A stretch of 64,000 nt of DNA. Origin: Paratrimastix pyriformis. Lineage: Eukaryota; Preaxostyla; Paratrimastigidae. The DNA is taken from positions 1 to 64,000 of the forward strand of contig JAPMOS010000033.1 in the NCBI GenBank assembly GCA_027972325.1, read 5' to 3'. The notes beneath the pieces were generated by a model, which was not told the DNA's origin, made no database searches, and was given only the letters and a program-made list of their open reading frames with translations. Numbering within the stretch: the first letter of the stretch is position 1; each line of letters starts with the position of its first letter. Position numbers and translations under genes: made by a program. Below, piece by piece: positions 1-12,300 of this stretch.

Positions 1-300
1 TAACCCTAACCTAACCCCTTAACCCTAACCCTAACCTCAACCCTAACCCTAACCCTAACCCTAACCCCTAACCCTAACCCTAACCCTAACCCTAACCCTA
101 ACCCTAACCTAACCCTAACCCTAACCCTAACCTAACCCTAACCCTAACCCTAACCCTAACCTAACCCTAACCCTAACCCTAACCCTAACCCTAACCCTAA
201 CCCTAACCCTAACCCTAACCCTAACCCTAACCCTAACCCTAACCCTAACCCTAACCTAACCCTAACCTAACCCTAACCCTAACCCTAACCCTAACCCTAA
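1..300. repeat. Telomere, (CCCTAA)n
   Basis: Nearly pure CCCTAA repeats, with occasional CCTAA, CCCCTAA or CCTCAA variants. The C-rich strand reads 5' to 3' from base 1, which is the orientation expected at a left chromosome end (TTAGGG on the other strand running outward). The assembly therefore starts at, or very near, a true chromosome end. Confidence 0.97.
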
Positions 301-535
301 CCTCCATCAACCCTAACCTCCATCAACCCTAACCTCCATCAACCCTAACCTCCATCAACCCTAACCTCCATCAACCCTAACCTCCATCAACCCTAACCTC
401 CATCAACCCTAACCTCCATCAACCCCTAACCTCCATCAACCCTAACCTCCATCAACCCTAACCTCCATCAACCCTAACCTCCATCAACCCTAACCTCCAT
501 CAACCCTAACCTCCATCAACCCTAACCTCCATCAA
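301..535. repeat. Subtelomeric 16-bp tandem repeat
   Basis: About 14 to 15 copies of a 16-bp unit, CCTCCATCAACCCTAA, one of them with an extra C. The unit contains an intact telomeric hexamer plus a ten-base insert, so it looks derived from telomere sequence. It abuts the pure telomere array with no spacer. Confidence 0.95.
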
Positions 536-690
536 CCGGCTCTCCATCAACCGGCTCTCCATCAACCGGCTCTCCATCAACCGGCTCTCCATCAACCGGC
601 TCTCCATCAACCGGCTCTCCATCAACCGGCTCTCCATCAACCGGCTCTCCATCAACCGGCTCTCCATCAACCGGCTCTCCATCAACCCCT
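536..690. repeat. Subtelomeric 15-bp tandem repeat
   Basis: About ten copies of CCGGCTCTCCATCAA. It shares the CTCCATCAA core with the preceding 16-bp unit, but the telomeric hexamer is replaced. The unit length is a multiple of three, so it stays open in all frames and yields a spurious repetitive ORF on the minus strand. Confidence 0.95.
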
Positions 691-798
691 TTCTTTCTTC
701 CCCCAGCCAGATTCGAACTCCAGTCCTTTGCATGAGCAAAAACCCTTTTTCTCCTCGACTACCGGCCACGATTGCACGTCCGTGTTGGGAACCGTGGG

Positions 799-3178
799 TC
801 AAGAAGCAAGTGGAGCAGGGAGGGCATCACATACTCGCCTTTGGGGATTCCCAAAAAGCGGCAGCGCGCATTTTCTCCAATTGTCCTCCCAACGATTTTC
901 CTACGAGAAAACGGGAACGGAGATCCAGAGCTCTGGAGAGCGGGCAACTGCAGACCTCCCAATCTCGAGTGATCGCCTCTGCGAATTCGCGAAGGCGTTG
1001 CCGTCGCGGCCAATCGGAAAGGAGGCCCTGAAATATTAGGGGAAAAAAAAAAAACGTCGATCCAATTCGGCGTGGACAACCTACACAGACAAAGATCTGG
1101 TCGGCGAGCTCGCTGGCTGTCTCGAAGATCAGGCCCTTCTGGGGCGTCACCAGTTCGTCAATGCTACAGCCGAAAGGTTCAAAACGCTCGTTCGGGAAGA
1201 AACCCAAAGGTGACCTGAGGAACCGCCGCGCAACTGCGGGAAGTCCGCACCCAAACATGTCAACAACCTATACAGGGAAACAAAAGGTCCAGCACCTGCC
1301 ACCGAACCGCGCGGGGGAGACCTTCATGGGCAGGTCAAGCCCAAGGGCAGTTGACTGATGCATGGAAACGCCCAGATCGGCAGAGCCTGTGACAAGACCA
1401 CGCCAAGACCAACTGATGTTCGGGGAGACTGCAGGGGTAAGACCAGACCCAAGAGAATCGGGTAATCAGCAGCCTCGAGCCAAGCGGTGGCGATCGTGAA
1501 ATGGGTCCAGTGTCGGCTCGCCACCCGAGTCTCAAATGCGGACTTCAGTGGCCCTTTCCCTTCGGGGGCCACCACAGACATCCGAGGTTGGTGAGATGGC
1601 ACCCACCGAAAACGAACTCCCAACGGACCTGTGATGATGACTTGAACATGTGGGAAGCACTTTCGTGCGACGTCGGGAAGGCCTGCAACGCGGGCTTCGC
1701 AAAGCTCGAGCGCTTCAACGAGGACCCCAAAATCCTCGTCTACAAGGCAGACAGCCCACAATAGGTGGAAGAGAACCGAAAAACAAAAACGGTTGGTGAG
1801 TCCCATTCGTGCGGCCACAGACCTGCGGTCCAGGAGGTCCCACTGACCACGACGGCCGGGCGATCCTCACGGATCGACAAACTGCAAGACGAGCATACAT
1901 GTCAAAAGGTCTCAGGTCCAGAGATGACGCCAGACCCATGTTCCGGGGTGGAAATGGTGAGCATCGTTTGGAGTGACTCCTGTGCTGGGTCAACAGTCCG
2001 TGCTCCCGATGAACCAAAGATGGCGGGATAGCGGAGGCACATCTACGGAAATGGGGTGCAAAGACGAGTCCAATAAAGCCACCGACAGCGTGAGTCTCTT
2101 CCACTTGAGCCCGTCGGAAGAATGGTGGTGGCCGATCGCAGAGGACTTGTGCCCTGCCCGAGCACGGATCGGAACGAAGCGGGGGTGGGATGGGGGGACG
2201 GGGAAGGAGGGTCGGGTGAGTGAGGTGGAGGCAGAGGCAGAGGCAGAGGCAGAGGCGGAGGCGGAGGCGGAGGCGGAGGCGGAGGCAGAGGCGGAGGCAG
2301 AGGCAGAGGCAGAGGCAGAGGCAGAGGCAGAGGCAGAGGCAGAGGCGGAGGCGGAGGCGGAGGCGGAGCAAGCAGAGGTGGGAGGGGGAGTGGTGGGAGT
2401 AGCTACTGGTGGGGAGAGGGAGGGTGGTATTGCGCAGGATCCAGCCCACTGGGCAGGAGACAGACCGAACCCCAAAGTTTTGGAGGAGCCACTGCTGCAT
2501 GTGGGATGAAACGCAGAACGATCGATCCGCAAGGCGCCCAAAGACCCGCTCATATCTGCCGCCCAGAACAGGCAAAAAATAAGCCCACCGGAAAGTTCGA
2601 AATTCAACAGACATCTTGGCCAAGCGAACAATGGGGTGACGGCAGCCCCGGGAAGGGAAACGCATTGCGAGAATGCTATACCCCAGGTTGTGCCAGTCGA
2701 CAATAAAACGGCTGCCCCGAAGCAAACAGGTTCCCCACACCAGAGCCATGGTTGGGATTGAGGGAGGATTCTACTCGAGGATTGTTGTTGACGGGTGCAC
2801 CAGGCCCGGTTGTGTGGGGTGTTGGCAGACCTGCAGGAGGATAAACGATGGATGGCGCACTGAGAAGAGCAGGTGGCCCAAGATTTGGAAAATCTGGAAA
2901 AATACCTTCAAAGGAGCCACCACCAAAAATGGCAATCGACACTTAGGGAATCCCCGCATCCGATGGAGGGTGATGTGGCGATTGTCGAGAATCTCCTGGC
3001 GGGGATCGCTTCCCGAGGTCCCCACAAAATCAACATGAAAATACTCAGATAACGAAAGGGCATGATATTGCATCCGCGGGCTGTGTCCAATATCGCCCAG
3101 CACCAGGACCGTCACTGAAGGCTCGCGGTGCCAGGATGTGCGCAAAGCCAGAAAAATCGTTCCAACAACAAGTGCCAT
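799..3178 (-). CDS. ALG1: Chitobiosyldiphosphodolichol beta-mannosyltransferase (ALG1)
   Basis: ALG1 adds the first mannose to GlcNAc2-PP-dolichol on the cytosolic face of the ER. The start chosen, at 3178, gives a short hydrophobic anchor followed by [19 protein letters not shown], the family's opening motif; an in-frame ATG at about 3280 is an alternative. Other recognisable exons encode [92 protein letters not shown] and [16 protein letters not shown]. The last intron (GTCTGC...CGTAG) joins RDWE to [16 protein letters not shown], with the stop at 799-801, which matches the usual ALG1 C-terminus. A (GAGGCA)n expansion lies in an intron after VRSVS. Family assignment is very secure; some internal exon edges are not. 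It is the first gene after the telomere. Confidence 0.93.
2225..2368. repeat. (GAGGCA/GAGGCG)n microsatellite in an ALG1 intron
   Basis: About 144 bp of hexamer repeat mixing GGCAGA and GGCGGA. It sits between the ALG1 exon ending FGVRSVS and the exon starting CDRPPPFF, a point where the protein family has no insertion, so it is intronic. On the ALG1 sense strand it is pyrimidine-rich. Confidence 0.85.
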
Positions 3179-3357
3179 GTAAATCCTCCATTTTGGCGGA
3201 ACCAGGAGAGTCGTTAATCCTCCTAGAATACCCCAGAAAAGGATCGAAGCTGGGGTGCCTGCGGAGACACTCAGTGCCATCAACCCAAGGGTTATTCACC
3301 CTCAGTCGCTCCCGTTTGAAAACTTCCAGTTCTCCGAGCGTAGTCCAGCCTTTTTTC
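3179..3357. promoter_or_regulatory. Divergent ALG1/SPEF2 intergenic region
   Basis: A 179-bp gap between the chosen ATG codons of ALG1 (minus) and SPEF2 (plus). It must hold both 5' UTRs and promoters if both starts are right. Base composition is less GC-rich than the gene bodies. I see no clear TATA or other named motif. Confidence 0.45.
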
Positions 3358-6300
3358 ATGCGCTCAGAGCTCGACGAACTTGATAAATTCGAGGCACGCC
3401 TCAAAAACCAGCGGCAACGAGAGGTTTGCTGGTTTCTCCATCCCCGCCGACATGTCCTTGTTTTTTGCAGCTTCCCGTGGAAACCCGAGCCGCCCCTTCT
3501 TCCGAAAACGATTCCCTTCCACCTCTGGAGCATATTAGGCAGCTTGCCAAGTCGATTGATCAGCAGGCCATTGTTGGCGGTTCGCAGACCTATCTTCAAT
3601 CCCTCAAGGTTGGGATGTCATTTCGAAGATTCACCTCTCTGTATTCTGTATCGTCCCTTTTTTGTGGACCCGTGGTCGCCTCTTAGGCCAAGGGTGCCGA
3701 GACGGCCGCTGCACGAAAAGAGCGTGAGCGGCGTCGGTTGAAGCTCCTCGTCGAACAGGCCGCCACCCAACAGCAGGCTGCGGTCTGCCTGGGGGAAGGG
3801 GTGGAGATGGGTAGGGGTGGGGGAGCATATACCGCATGAAGATCTCACTTCTTGGCCGCTGCCGCCCCTCCAGTCCCAGCATGTCTCGGAGATGTTCCTG
3901 GAGCGGGTCCTGGGCACCTCACGGGACGAGCGCAAGCTGGCCGAGCACATCCAAGAGGTGCGAGCCGAGAAGGACCGCATCAAGGCCAACCGCATCGCCC
4001 GCGAGGAGCAGTACGCCCAGCGCCGCCAGCAGGACTTCCAAAACGTCCGTCCTGACCTGCCCCTCCTCCCCGGGCTCGCCCTGTCGCGTCGGGTCGGGGG
4101 GAACCCTCTTGCTGAGCCCCTCGCAATCTCCCGGCCTCCTGATCTGATCTCCGTTTCTTCGGTATCTCGGTGCCTTCGCAGGCCATGAGGCGCGACGCTG
4201 AGAAGTTCGCGCAGCTGATGCAGGATCGCGAGGAGATGGTCCGTGGCCCCATGCCCGCGGAGCAGCGGAACGATCGCCCGTTTCTCTAGGTCGTCGAGGA
4301 GATGAGCCGTCTGGGCACCCTCCGCGAGCAGCAGTCCCAGGCCAAAGCCCAGCGCCATGAGGCCAAGTGTCGGGAGGCTGCTGAGGGCATTGTCGACCTC
4401 GCCTGCAAGGTCGGCCCCTTCAGTGCCCACGAGGCGTGGGCAGCGTTTTCCCTTCTTGTTTCTGCTCGTTTATTCCCTCTCCTTTCTTCTCCCTCCATTC
4501 ACCCGTTCCGGGAGCAGATCGCCGAGTACCGCGAAGTCATGGGCACCCGTCTCGTGCCCGCCGCCCAGGCCCGTTTTTCCGTTGTGTCATCTGTGGCTCT
4601 CTCGATCTGGTCCCGGTTGCCCCTGCTGAGGCGTTCCTCGTTCTCCGTCACGCCCTATTCTTCCCCTCCTCCTCCATTCTCCTCCCCTTCGTCTCCTCGG
4701 CCACTGCTCCGCCTTTCAGGTGCGCGAATGGGAGAGCCTTTTCGTGGCTGGGTGCCCCCTCTACGAGAGCTCTCCCCAGGGGGCGGCTGCTCTCGGCTCG
4801 GGATCCGATCGCTCCATCGGCCCGGGCTCCCCCGAGGAGCCGGCTGCCCCGGCTGTCCGTCCTTCGCATTGTCACTCCTCACCGTCGCCGCCACGAAACA
4901 TCGAGGGTACGGGACACGCCACCGCCTCGCTCGCACTCGGGTTGTGTTCTCTGCCGAACCTCAACCCACCCCCATCATTCACCCTGGCCATTTGCCTTCG
5001 CCGCCTTCCGCAGCCTGTTGGGACCGATACGGTCACCGTGGGGGCCCTTCTGGATGGCCCCGACTCGGCCCAGACAACGGGCCTCCTGGCCGCATCCTCG
5101 GGCCGGGCCACGAGTCTGCTCTACCAGAGCCCCGACGCAGAGGAGCTTCTCGACGCCGAACGGGCCGACGAGTACGCCCACCTTGAAGGCCCCTGGGCGC
5201 CCCGGTCTGCCCTTCGAGCATTGGCGCCCCCCACCCACCCCACCCCGCGCATCCTCTCTCCGCCCTCATACTGGTGGTCCCACCTTCCGTCCGGTCTTCT
5301 GAGCAGCGAGGGCGATGCGCCCGAGAGCCGCGAGCTGCAGAGCGCCCTGGAGCACCTCGCCAACATCGTCGAGCCGCCGCCACCTCCCCCGCCCAAGCCC
5401 TACGTGCCCCCGTTCCCCATCAAGGCGGCCATCCTGGGTCCGTCGACCTCCGCCCCATGCCTGTCCGAATTTTGCTGACCCAACTTCCCAACGCAATGTC
5501 CCTGGTTTTTTCATGAAGGCCGCCCGAAGGCCGGCCGGACGTCGGTCGCCGAGGGCCTGGCGAAGCAGTTCAGCCTGACCGTCATCCAGCCCGCCGAGTT
5601 GCTGAAGGAAGCCCTCGGGTCGGCGCTTCCTTCTCCTCACGCCCCCTCCCCTCCCCCTCCCCATCCGCATCCCCGGTTTAAATACCGTCATCCCAATCCG
5701 CCTCTATTTTTCCCTTTGTGGTTTTGTGTGGCTGCAGTGCGGCGGCCGGTGCCCAGGCCACAGCCGCTGAGCCGAGTGCGGCCGCAGGGTCGCCGCCCGC
5801 TCCAGATGCTTCCTCCCTTCCTCCTCTCGTCCGCCTGGGCCGGCAGGCCAAAGAGTGCCTCGACAAGGGCGACGAGGTCAGGCTTCTCTGCCCGTCTAGT
5901 TCCTCCGACGTAAGACGAGCCGCCTGCGTCCCGGCCCCCTGTTTCCCTGCCTCCATGTCTCCCTGTCTCCCTGCCTCCATTTCTCCCTGTCTCCCTGCCT
6001 CCATGCCTCCATGCCTCCATGCCTCCATGCCTCCATGCCTCCATGCCTCCATGCCTCCATGCTCTCGCCTCATGGGCATTGCGATGGCTCTGATGGTCAT
6101 CCGTCGGATGGTCCCACTGCGCTTCATGTCCATCCGCGGCCCCTCATGCTCATCCGGCGTCTCGGTGCACCGTCGCGCTGGGCCAGGTGCCCGACGAGCT
6201 GATGGCGGCACTGGTGGCCCACCGGATGCGCCGCTTCGACCAGCAGCGGTACATGGTCACCCACCCCCCCTCGGCCCCTGCCCAAGGGGGACCGGCGACC

Positions 6301-9300
6301 CCTGGCACGGGCGGCCTGGCCGCCAAGACGGAGGCACCCGAGGGTGCAGCCCCCCCGGCCGAGAGCCAGCTGCGGGCCTACTTGGAGCAGTACCTTGGTG
6401 CCATCGAGATGGGTGACCTGGCCGCCTTCCCGGCCGATCAGGCTGGCCCGACCGCCGCCGCTCATCCATCCGCGGTGCCTGCGCACCCCATGCACGGCGG
6501 GGTGGTGTTGGACGGATTCCCGGCCACCCTGGCCCAGGCCGCGGCCCTCGAGAAGGAGTTGACGGGCTTCGAACAGGCCCCGCCCGCAAAAGGGGCCAAG
6601 CGCGGCAAACCCGTGCCGCCCCCGAAGAAGGTCGCCACCCCTGGTCTGACGCTCCCCCCCGCTTTGGGTCACCCCTCATCTGGTTGTTGCCTGCCGTTCT
6701 TCGCCCCTCCCAGCTGCTGGCCGTCGGGGCGCCAGCCCGACCCCCGAGCCCGGCGAAGGCGCCGAAGCCGACGACCAGGCGCCCCTGTGCGCCTTGGATC
6801 TGGTGGTCCGGCTGGACGTCAGCGACCAGACCTGCGTCCGGCGGGTCCTGCAGCTGGCCCCGGCCGAGCAGCAGCGCATCCAGGCCGCCCAGGCGAGCCA
6901 GCTGGCGGCCCAGTTCCCCGACATGGTTCCCCTAGGCGGCCTCGCCGCGCCCCCGGGCCCAGCCACGGCCAAGGATGCCAAGGCTTTGGCCCCGCCTGGC
7001 AGTGCAGCCGGCAAGAAGCAGCCCACGGGCGGCTCCGCCAAGGGGAAGGCCGCTCCGCCTCCTGGTCCGTCTGCGCCCGGCGGGGTTGGCGGCCCCGATG
7101 GCGCTGCCTCCTGACCTCCGATTCGTTCCTCCTCCTCCTCACCTCCAGACCCGGCCGCGATTGAGGCTGCGGCGCAGCTGGAGGCCGCCAAGGTGGTGGA
7201 CCCCCTCCTGGCGGTCAAGATGGAGCGCTACGAACGCGACGAAGAGGCGATCGCCCAGTGGTACGGCCAGTTCAGGGGCCACGTCCTCGAGGTCTGCCGG
7301 CCCCTCGCCTCAGCACCAGCACCTCCCCGCCCCGTTGAAACCGTCTGACTGGCGCGCCGCGCCCGCGCCCACCTCCTCCCGCCGCGCCCCGCCAGCCCTT
7401 GGACGGGCAGGCCATGACCCTGGCCGAGTCCATCGAGTGTGCGGGCGACCTCGCCAAGGGGCTGCTTGCCCGCAAGCTGGAAGCTCAGCGAGCCGCCGAG
7501 CAGGCCCGGCTGGATGGTCCGCTCGCTTGGCCCACTCTTGTGTCCCTCTTCCTGCCTGTGCCTGTTTCTGGTGGCTGCCCTCATTGTCTCCCCCCTTTCC
7601 TCTGCCCGTTTCTGGTGTGGCTGCCCTCTCTTTGCTTCGGCCTGTCTTACTCTTTCCTCTGCCCCCTTCTGTCTTCCCTCGTCGGTGGCACCTTCTATGT
7701 TCTCGCCCCTCCCCGGGATTGCGGTCTTCACCCCCACAATTGCTCGTCCCTGCAACCGAGGTCTTCTCATGAGATCGGACCGACCCTGTCCTCCCGCCAA
7801 CGCAATGCCGTTTGCGCAGCCATCCGGCGGGCGACCGAGCTCGCCGAGCAGCAGCGGCGCGAGGCCGAGGAACGGGCGCGCCAGGAGGAGGCCCGCAAGG
7901 AGCAGGAGGAGCGCGAGCGGGTCGAGCGGGAGCAGCGCGAGGCCGAGGAACGCGCAGCAGCGGCGGCGAAGGGGAAAAAGGGCAAGCCGGCTGGTCCGCA
8001 TCTGGGCCTCACTGGTTTCCCCCCGACATGCTCTCCCTGCCCCCCCCCCCCCCCCCCTCCCATCTCACTCTCCACCACCCCTCACTCCGCTCCTCCTCTT
8101 CGCCGGTCCGGTTCCCGTCGAATACGCCCTGGTCGTCTCGTTTTCACGGTGCCCCTCCCAGCTCCCCGTGGTTCCAGCCCTGCCGGTCCGGCCCCCACCC
8201 CCGGCAATCACCCGCGGGCCGCTTCCCCTGGCCCGCTCGCCGGCGCGAATCTGGCCCCTGCGTCAGGAACCCTCCCGCCGGGCGAGGCCTTTGGCCTGCC
8301 GGAGGGGCTCGGGTTGGGCAGCGAGGGCCAGAAGGAGGGCGAGCCCACCGACAGGCCCGCCCAAGATGCCGCCTCGAGCTCGGCCCTCCAGCTACCCCCG
8401 GACAGCGCCGCCCTGCTCCTCCGCGGTCCGGTTGCCCGCTGCCCGTCGCCTGCTTCGCCACCCCGTTGTGGGCACCTCCGATGGCTCTTGTTTGGGGAGC
8501 GGGGTCCGACGCGTTGGAGGTGCCTTCGCTTCACCGCCTGCTGCGCTCCCTCTAGAATGGCGCGATGCCGCCGGGCAGCACGAGCGGCGCACGAAGACGG
8601 CCTTCCGGGTGCTGAGGCGGCTCGACCATGCCGTCCACGCCCGGCTCAGCGCCCTCCGGGCCCAGTTCGCGGCCTTCTTCGGGCGCCAGGACGGCCGCGT
8701 GGTCCCGCTGGTGGGCCGCTTCCAGGCGGCCTTCAACGAGATGGACCCCCTCATGCGGTCTGGCGGGGCTGGCCCGCCCGGGGCGCAGGTGGGTTGCCAG
8801 TGCGGCCCTGCGCGCCTCATGGTACCCTCCCCCCCTTCCCCCTCCGGCTTCCCGACCCTCGCAGCGAGCGGTCCGACACGAAGGCCGAGCTGCACCTGCG
8901 CACGGCCGAGCTGCGTGACGACCTGTGGGACCTGGCCGACCAGAAGAAGGACCAGTCCGAGCAAGTCTTCCAGGCGGTGGTCTGCGCGCCCTCATCCCTC
9001 CCCGCATTTGACTTCGCGCCCCCACCGGTGATGACTTCTCTCTCTACCGGACTCTGCTGGTTCCCTTGCTGGTTTCCGTGGGGCAGATGAGCGACGGGTG
9101 GGCCGAGCAGGCAGCCCAGACGGCCGCCGACCAGTACGTGGCCCTGATGCAGATCGAGGTGGACCGCTACCAGTGCGCGGCGCGGCTGCTTGGCGACTAC
9201 GCGGCGCTCCGGCATGGGCTTCCCCTCGAGACGGCTGACCGGCCCCCGTTCGAGGTGGGCACCTCGTTCGCCCAAGTCCCGGGCGCCCCGGGTGCCCTCT

Positions 9301-12300
9301 CACCGCTCCCGCCCAAGGGGGGCCCGGGCCCCAAATCCAAGGCCCCCGCCAAGGCCCTGGCGGCCGCTGGCAGGAAGTCCCAGACGCCCGCCCCCCAAGA
9401 GGCCCCCAAAGCCGACGGGATGTCGGTCTTGCCCCGCTGTGTTGGTTGTGCCCGCCTGCCCTCTGTGGGTTGTTGGGCTGGGTTGGGTTGGGTTGGGGCA
9501 ACGAGGGCTCCTGGCCTCTTCTGATGATCTGATCTGCCCCTTGTGGCTGATGCCTTGGGCTGACGGGGTGTGCTCGGGGCGGCGGGGCCCTCAGGCGATA
9601 CACCGAGAACCCCGACGGGGCGGCCATCCTGGCCAGGGTGGCGGCTCAGGCCCAGAGCGACGAAAAGGTCGGCTGCCCCTCCCGCACCGCCTTGTCTCGC
9701 TCATTCCGTTCCCTCGGCAACCCCCTGTCTTGCTCGCCAGCCCAACCTGTCCTGCCCGGCGCTTGCCGTCGCGTATGCGTCAGCCCTTTCGTTGGTCACC
9801 GCCAGCCGGGCCGCTGCCGCCCAGCTGGAGCAGCAGCTGGCCGCCTACCAGGAGGCCCTCAGACAGCACCAGGCCGACCCTGGTCCGCCCACTGCCAACC
9901 ACGGAGGCCACCGACTGACATGCGCGGTCGTCCCGCGCGCCGGTCCCCCCACACACACACACACACACGCACACACGCACACACACACACGCACACACAC
10001 ACGCACACTCAGACGGGACCCCCGCTCCGGTGGCACCTGCATTCGACCGCCAACGTGAAGAGGCCCTGGCCACCGAGGATGCGCGCCTTCAGGACCGCCT
10101 GGGGCGCCTCCAGGACATGGGCGGGCGGCATCTGAGCCAGCTGCGGGCCCATATGGCTGCCCTGCAGGCCGTCCTGGACGGGTGGCTCTGCGCCGCCTAC
10201 CAGGCCGATATGAAGGCCGTCTCGGCCCTGGTAGCCCACGTGGGCCAGGCCATTGAGCGGAACCAGCCCCTCCCGCACCCGCTCCGCCTCTCCGGTCTGC
10301 CCCTGCTCCCCGGATAATTCCTGGTGGCGGTGGTGGTGGTGGTGGCGGGCGGTGGCGGTCGCGGTGGCGGTCGCGGTGGCGGTGGCGGTGGCGGTGGCGG
10401 TGGCGGTGGCGGTGGGCCCGATCTCTGGCGAAACGCAAGTGCGTGCGCCTCCTCTCCCTCCCCGTGTGCAGGCTCGGAGTTGGTCGTGGATGAGTCGGTC
10501 CTTGTCGAGCCGCCCCTCGAGCTGGCCGCAGCCCAGGCACCCGAACAGCCCGGTCTGCTTGGCGTCCTCCCCGAAGCAGCCACGCGACACGATTCCCTCT
10601 CCTTTGACCCGTGGGGCAGCGGACGAGTGGGCCCTCACGACCAGCCAGCTGGAGGCCATCAGGTCCCATCTCGCTGCCCTGGCGCCTTCGGGATACATGA
10701 GCGCGGCCGACTTCGCCGACCTCATGGCACGTCTCGCCTCGGGCGGCACGGTCCGTTGTCGGGGTCCTCGAGCGAGAGGGAGGGCAAGGGAGGGCAAAAG
10801 GGAGGGCAAGGGAGGGCAAGGGAGGGCAAGGGAGGGCAAGGGAGGGCAAGGTCAGAGTAGTGAGGGCGACCACGGTCAATTGGATCCTCGGGTGGCCTCC
10901 AACCTCACGCACACCCTTCTTGTTGGTCCGCTTGGTAGATGGGGGTTGCGCCGCTGCCTCCGGTGTGGGCACAGCTGACTCGGGAGCAGTTCTATGGTGC
11001 GGCCGTCCGGCTGGACGCGCACCTGGGGCTCACCCTCACGCCCTACATCGACTGGCGGATGGTCTGCGGGCCCTTCCCTGTGCGGGCCCGCCTTTCTGCC
11101 CGCCTTGCCTTGCTCTGGAGCAGCAGCCCTCATCCGAACGGCGTGCCCCGGTGCAGTTCTTGGTGCAAGCGAGCTTGCCTCGAACCGCCCGGCCGGAGGA
11201 GCTCGAGACCCTGGCGGGCGCCCTTCGCCGGGCCAGTGACGGGGACGACATGCTCACCCGGGATGCCCTGCTGGCGACCCGCTTCTACTTCGAGACGGCC
11301 CCCGCCCCGTCACGCGACGCTCCTTTGTCCGTCTGGCCCACCCACCCATCCGGCCCGCCCCCCGTTCTGGGCACTCTCTGGCTGGTGCTGTGACCTTCTG
11401 GACCTGCTCTCTGGCGGGCGCCCGTTCATTTGGGTTTTCACTGTTCGTGCAGGCCGGACCTGCGCTTTGCCGCCTCGCCCTTCCCGCTCGAGGCTCGCCT
11501 CAAGGAGTTCTACTTCGGTCTGTTCCCCCTCAGGCCCCTCGGGACGCCCTCCCCTCGAGGCCGCGGCCGGCTCGGTCAGGTGGGTGGCGATGGCGGGTGG
11601 CGGGAGGGGCTGCTTCCCGGGCTGACGGATCCGTGATTGGCCCCTGCCCCGCGATGGTGCAGAACTCTTCAAGGTGCCCAGCTTGGCGCCTGCTGCCCCT
11701 GCCGCCCCTGCCCCAACCCAACCGCCGGCCGTCGAGGAGCCACCGGCAGTGGAGGCCGAGCCGGTTGCCCGCTCGCCGAGTGCTAAGGGCTTGCCGGCCA
11801 AGGGGGCCACCCCCGGAACAGGTCCGCCGCGTCCCTCACCCCACACGACCATCATGCACATCATCTCGTGGGCAGCAGGCTCCAGACCAACACGGGGCGG
11901 GACCCCGCTTCCCGCGACGAAGAGCCCCGAGGTGGTCAGCCCTGCGCCTGCCCCCGCCGCCGCACTGAGCATGCCGCCCCTACAGTGCCGCTACCGGGCC
12001 CCCGCGGGAGCGATCCTGAGGGCTCTGGCGATCGATGAAAAGGTCGGTCACGGCTGCCCCGCCACGTCCCCCCTTGCACCAGCCCATCCCTCTGGGTCTC
12101 ACCGGCCCTTTCAGGCACGTGAGGGATTCCGAAAGGCCTTCCGGGCACGGGCGTATCCTGTCCTGTGTCCCGCCGATCGGGGCGACGAACATGCCGACAG
12201 CATCCCCGCCAACAAGCTCCTCGAGGTCTGGCGCCTCCTGCGGCCCCTGCCTGCTTGGTGTGGCCCCTGCCTGCTTGGTGTGGCCCCTGCCTGCTTGGTG

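Noticed and set aside
695-765. tRNA-like T-loop string (GTTCGAATC on the minus strand)
   Set aside because: The flanking bases do not form a proper T stem, and no acceptor or anticodon arm can be drawn.
506-802. Minus-strand ORF with repeated MESRL
   Set aside because: It is only the translation of the 15-bp subtelomeric array; no start context or homology, and it overlaps no real exon.
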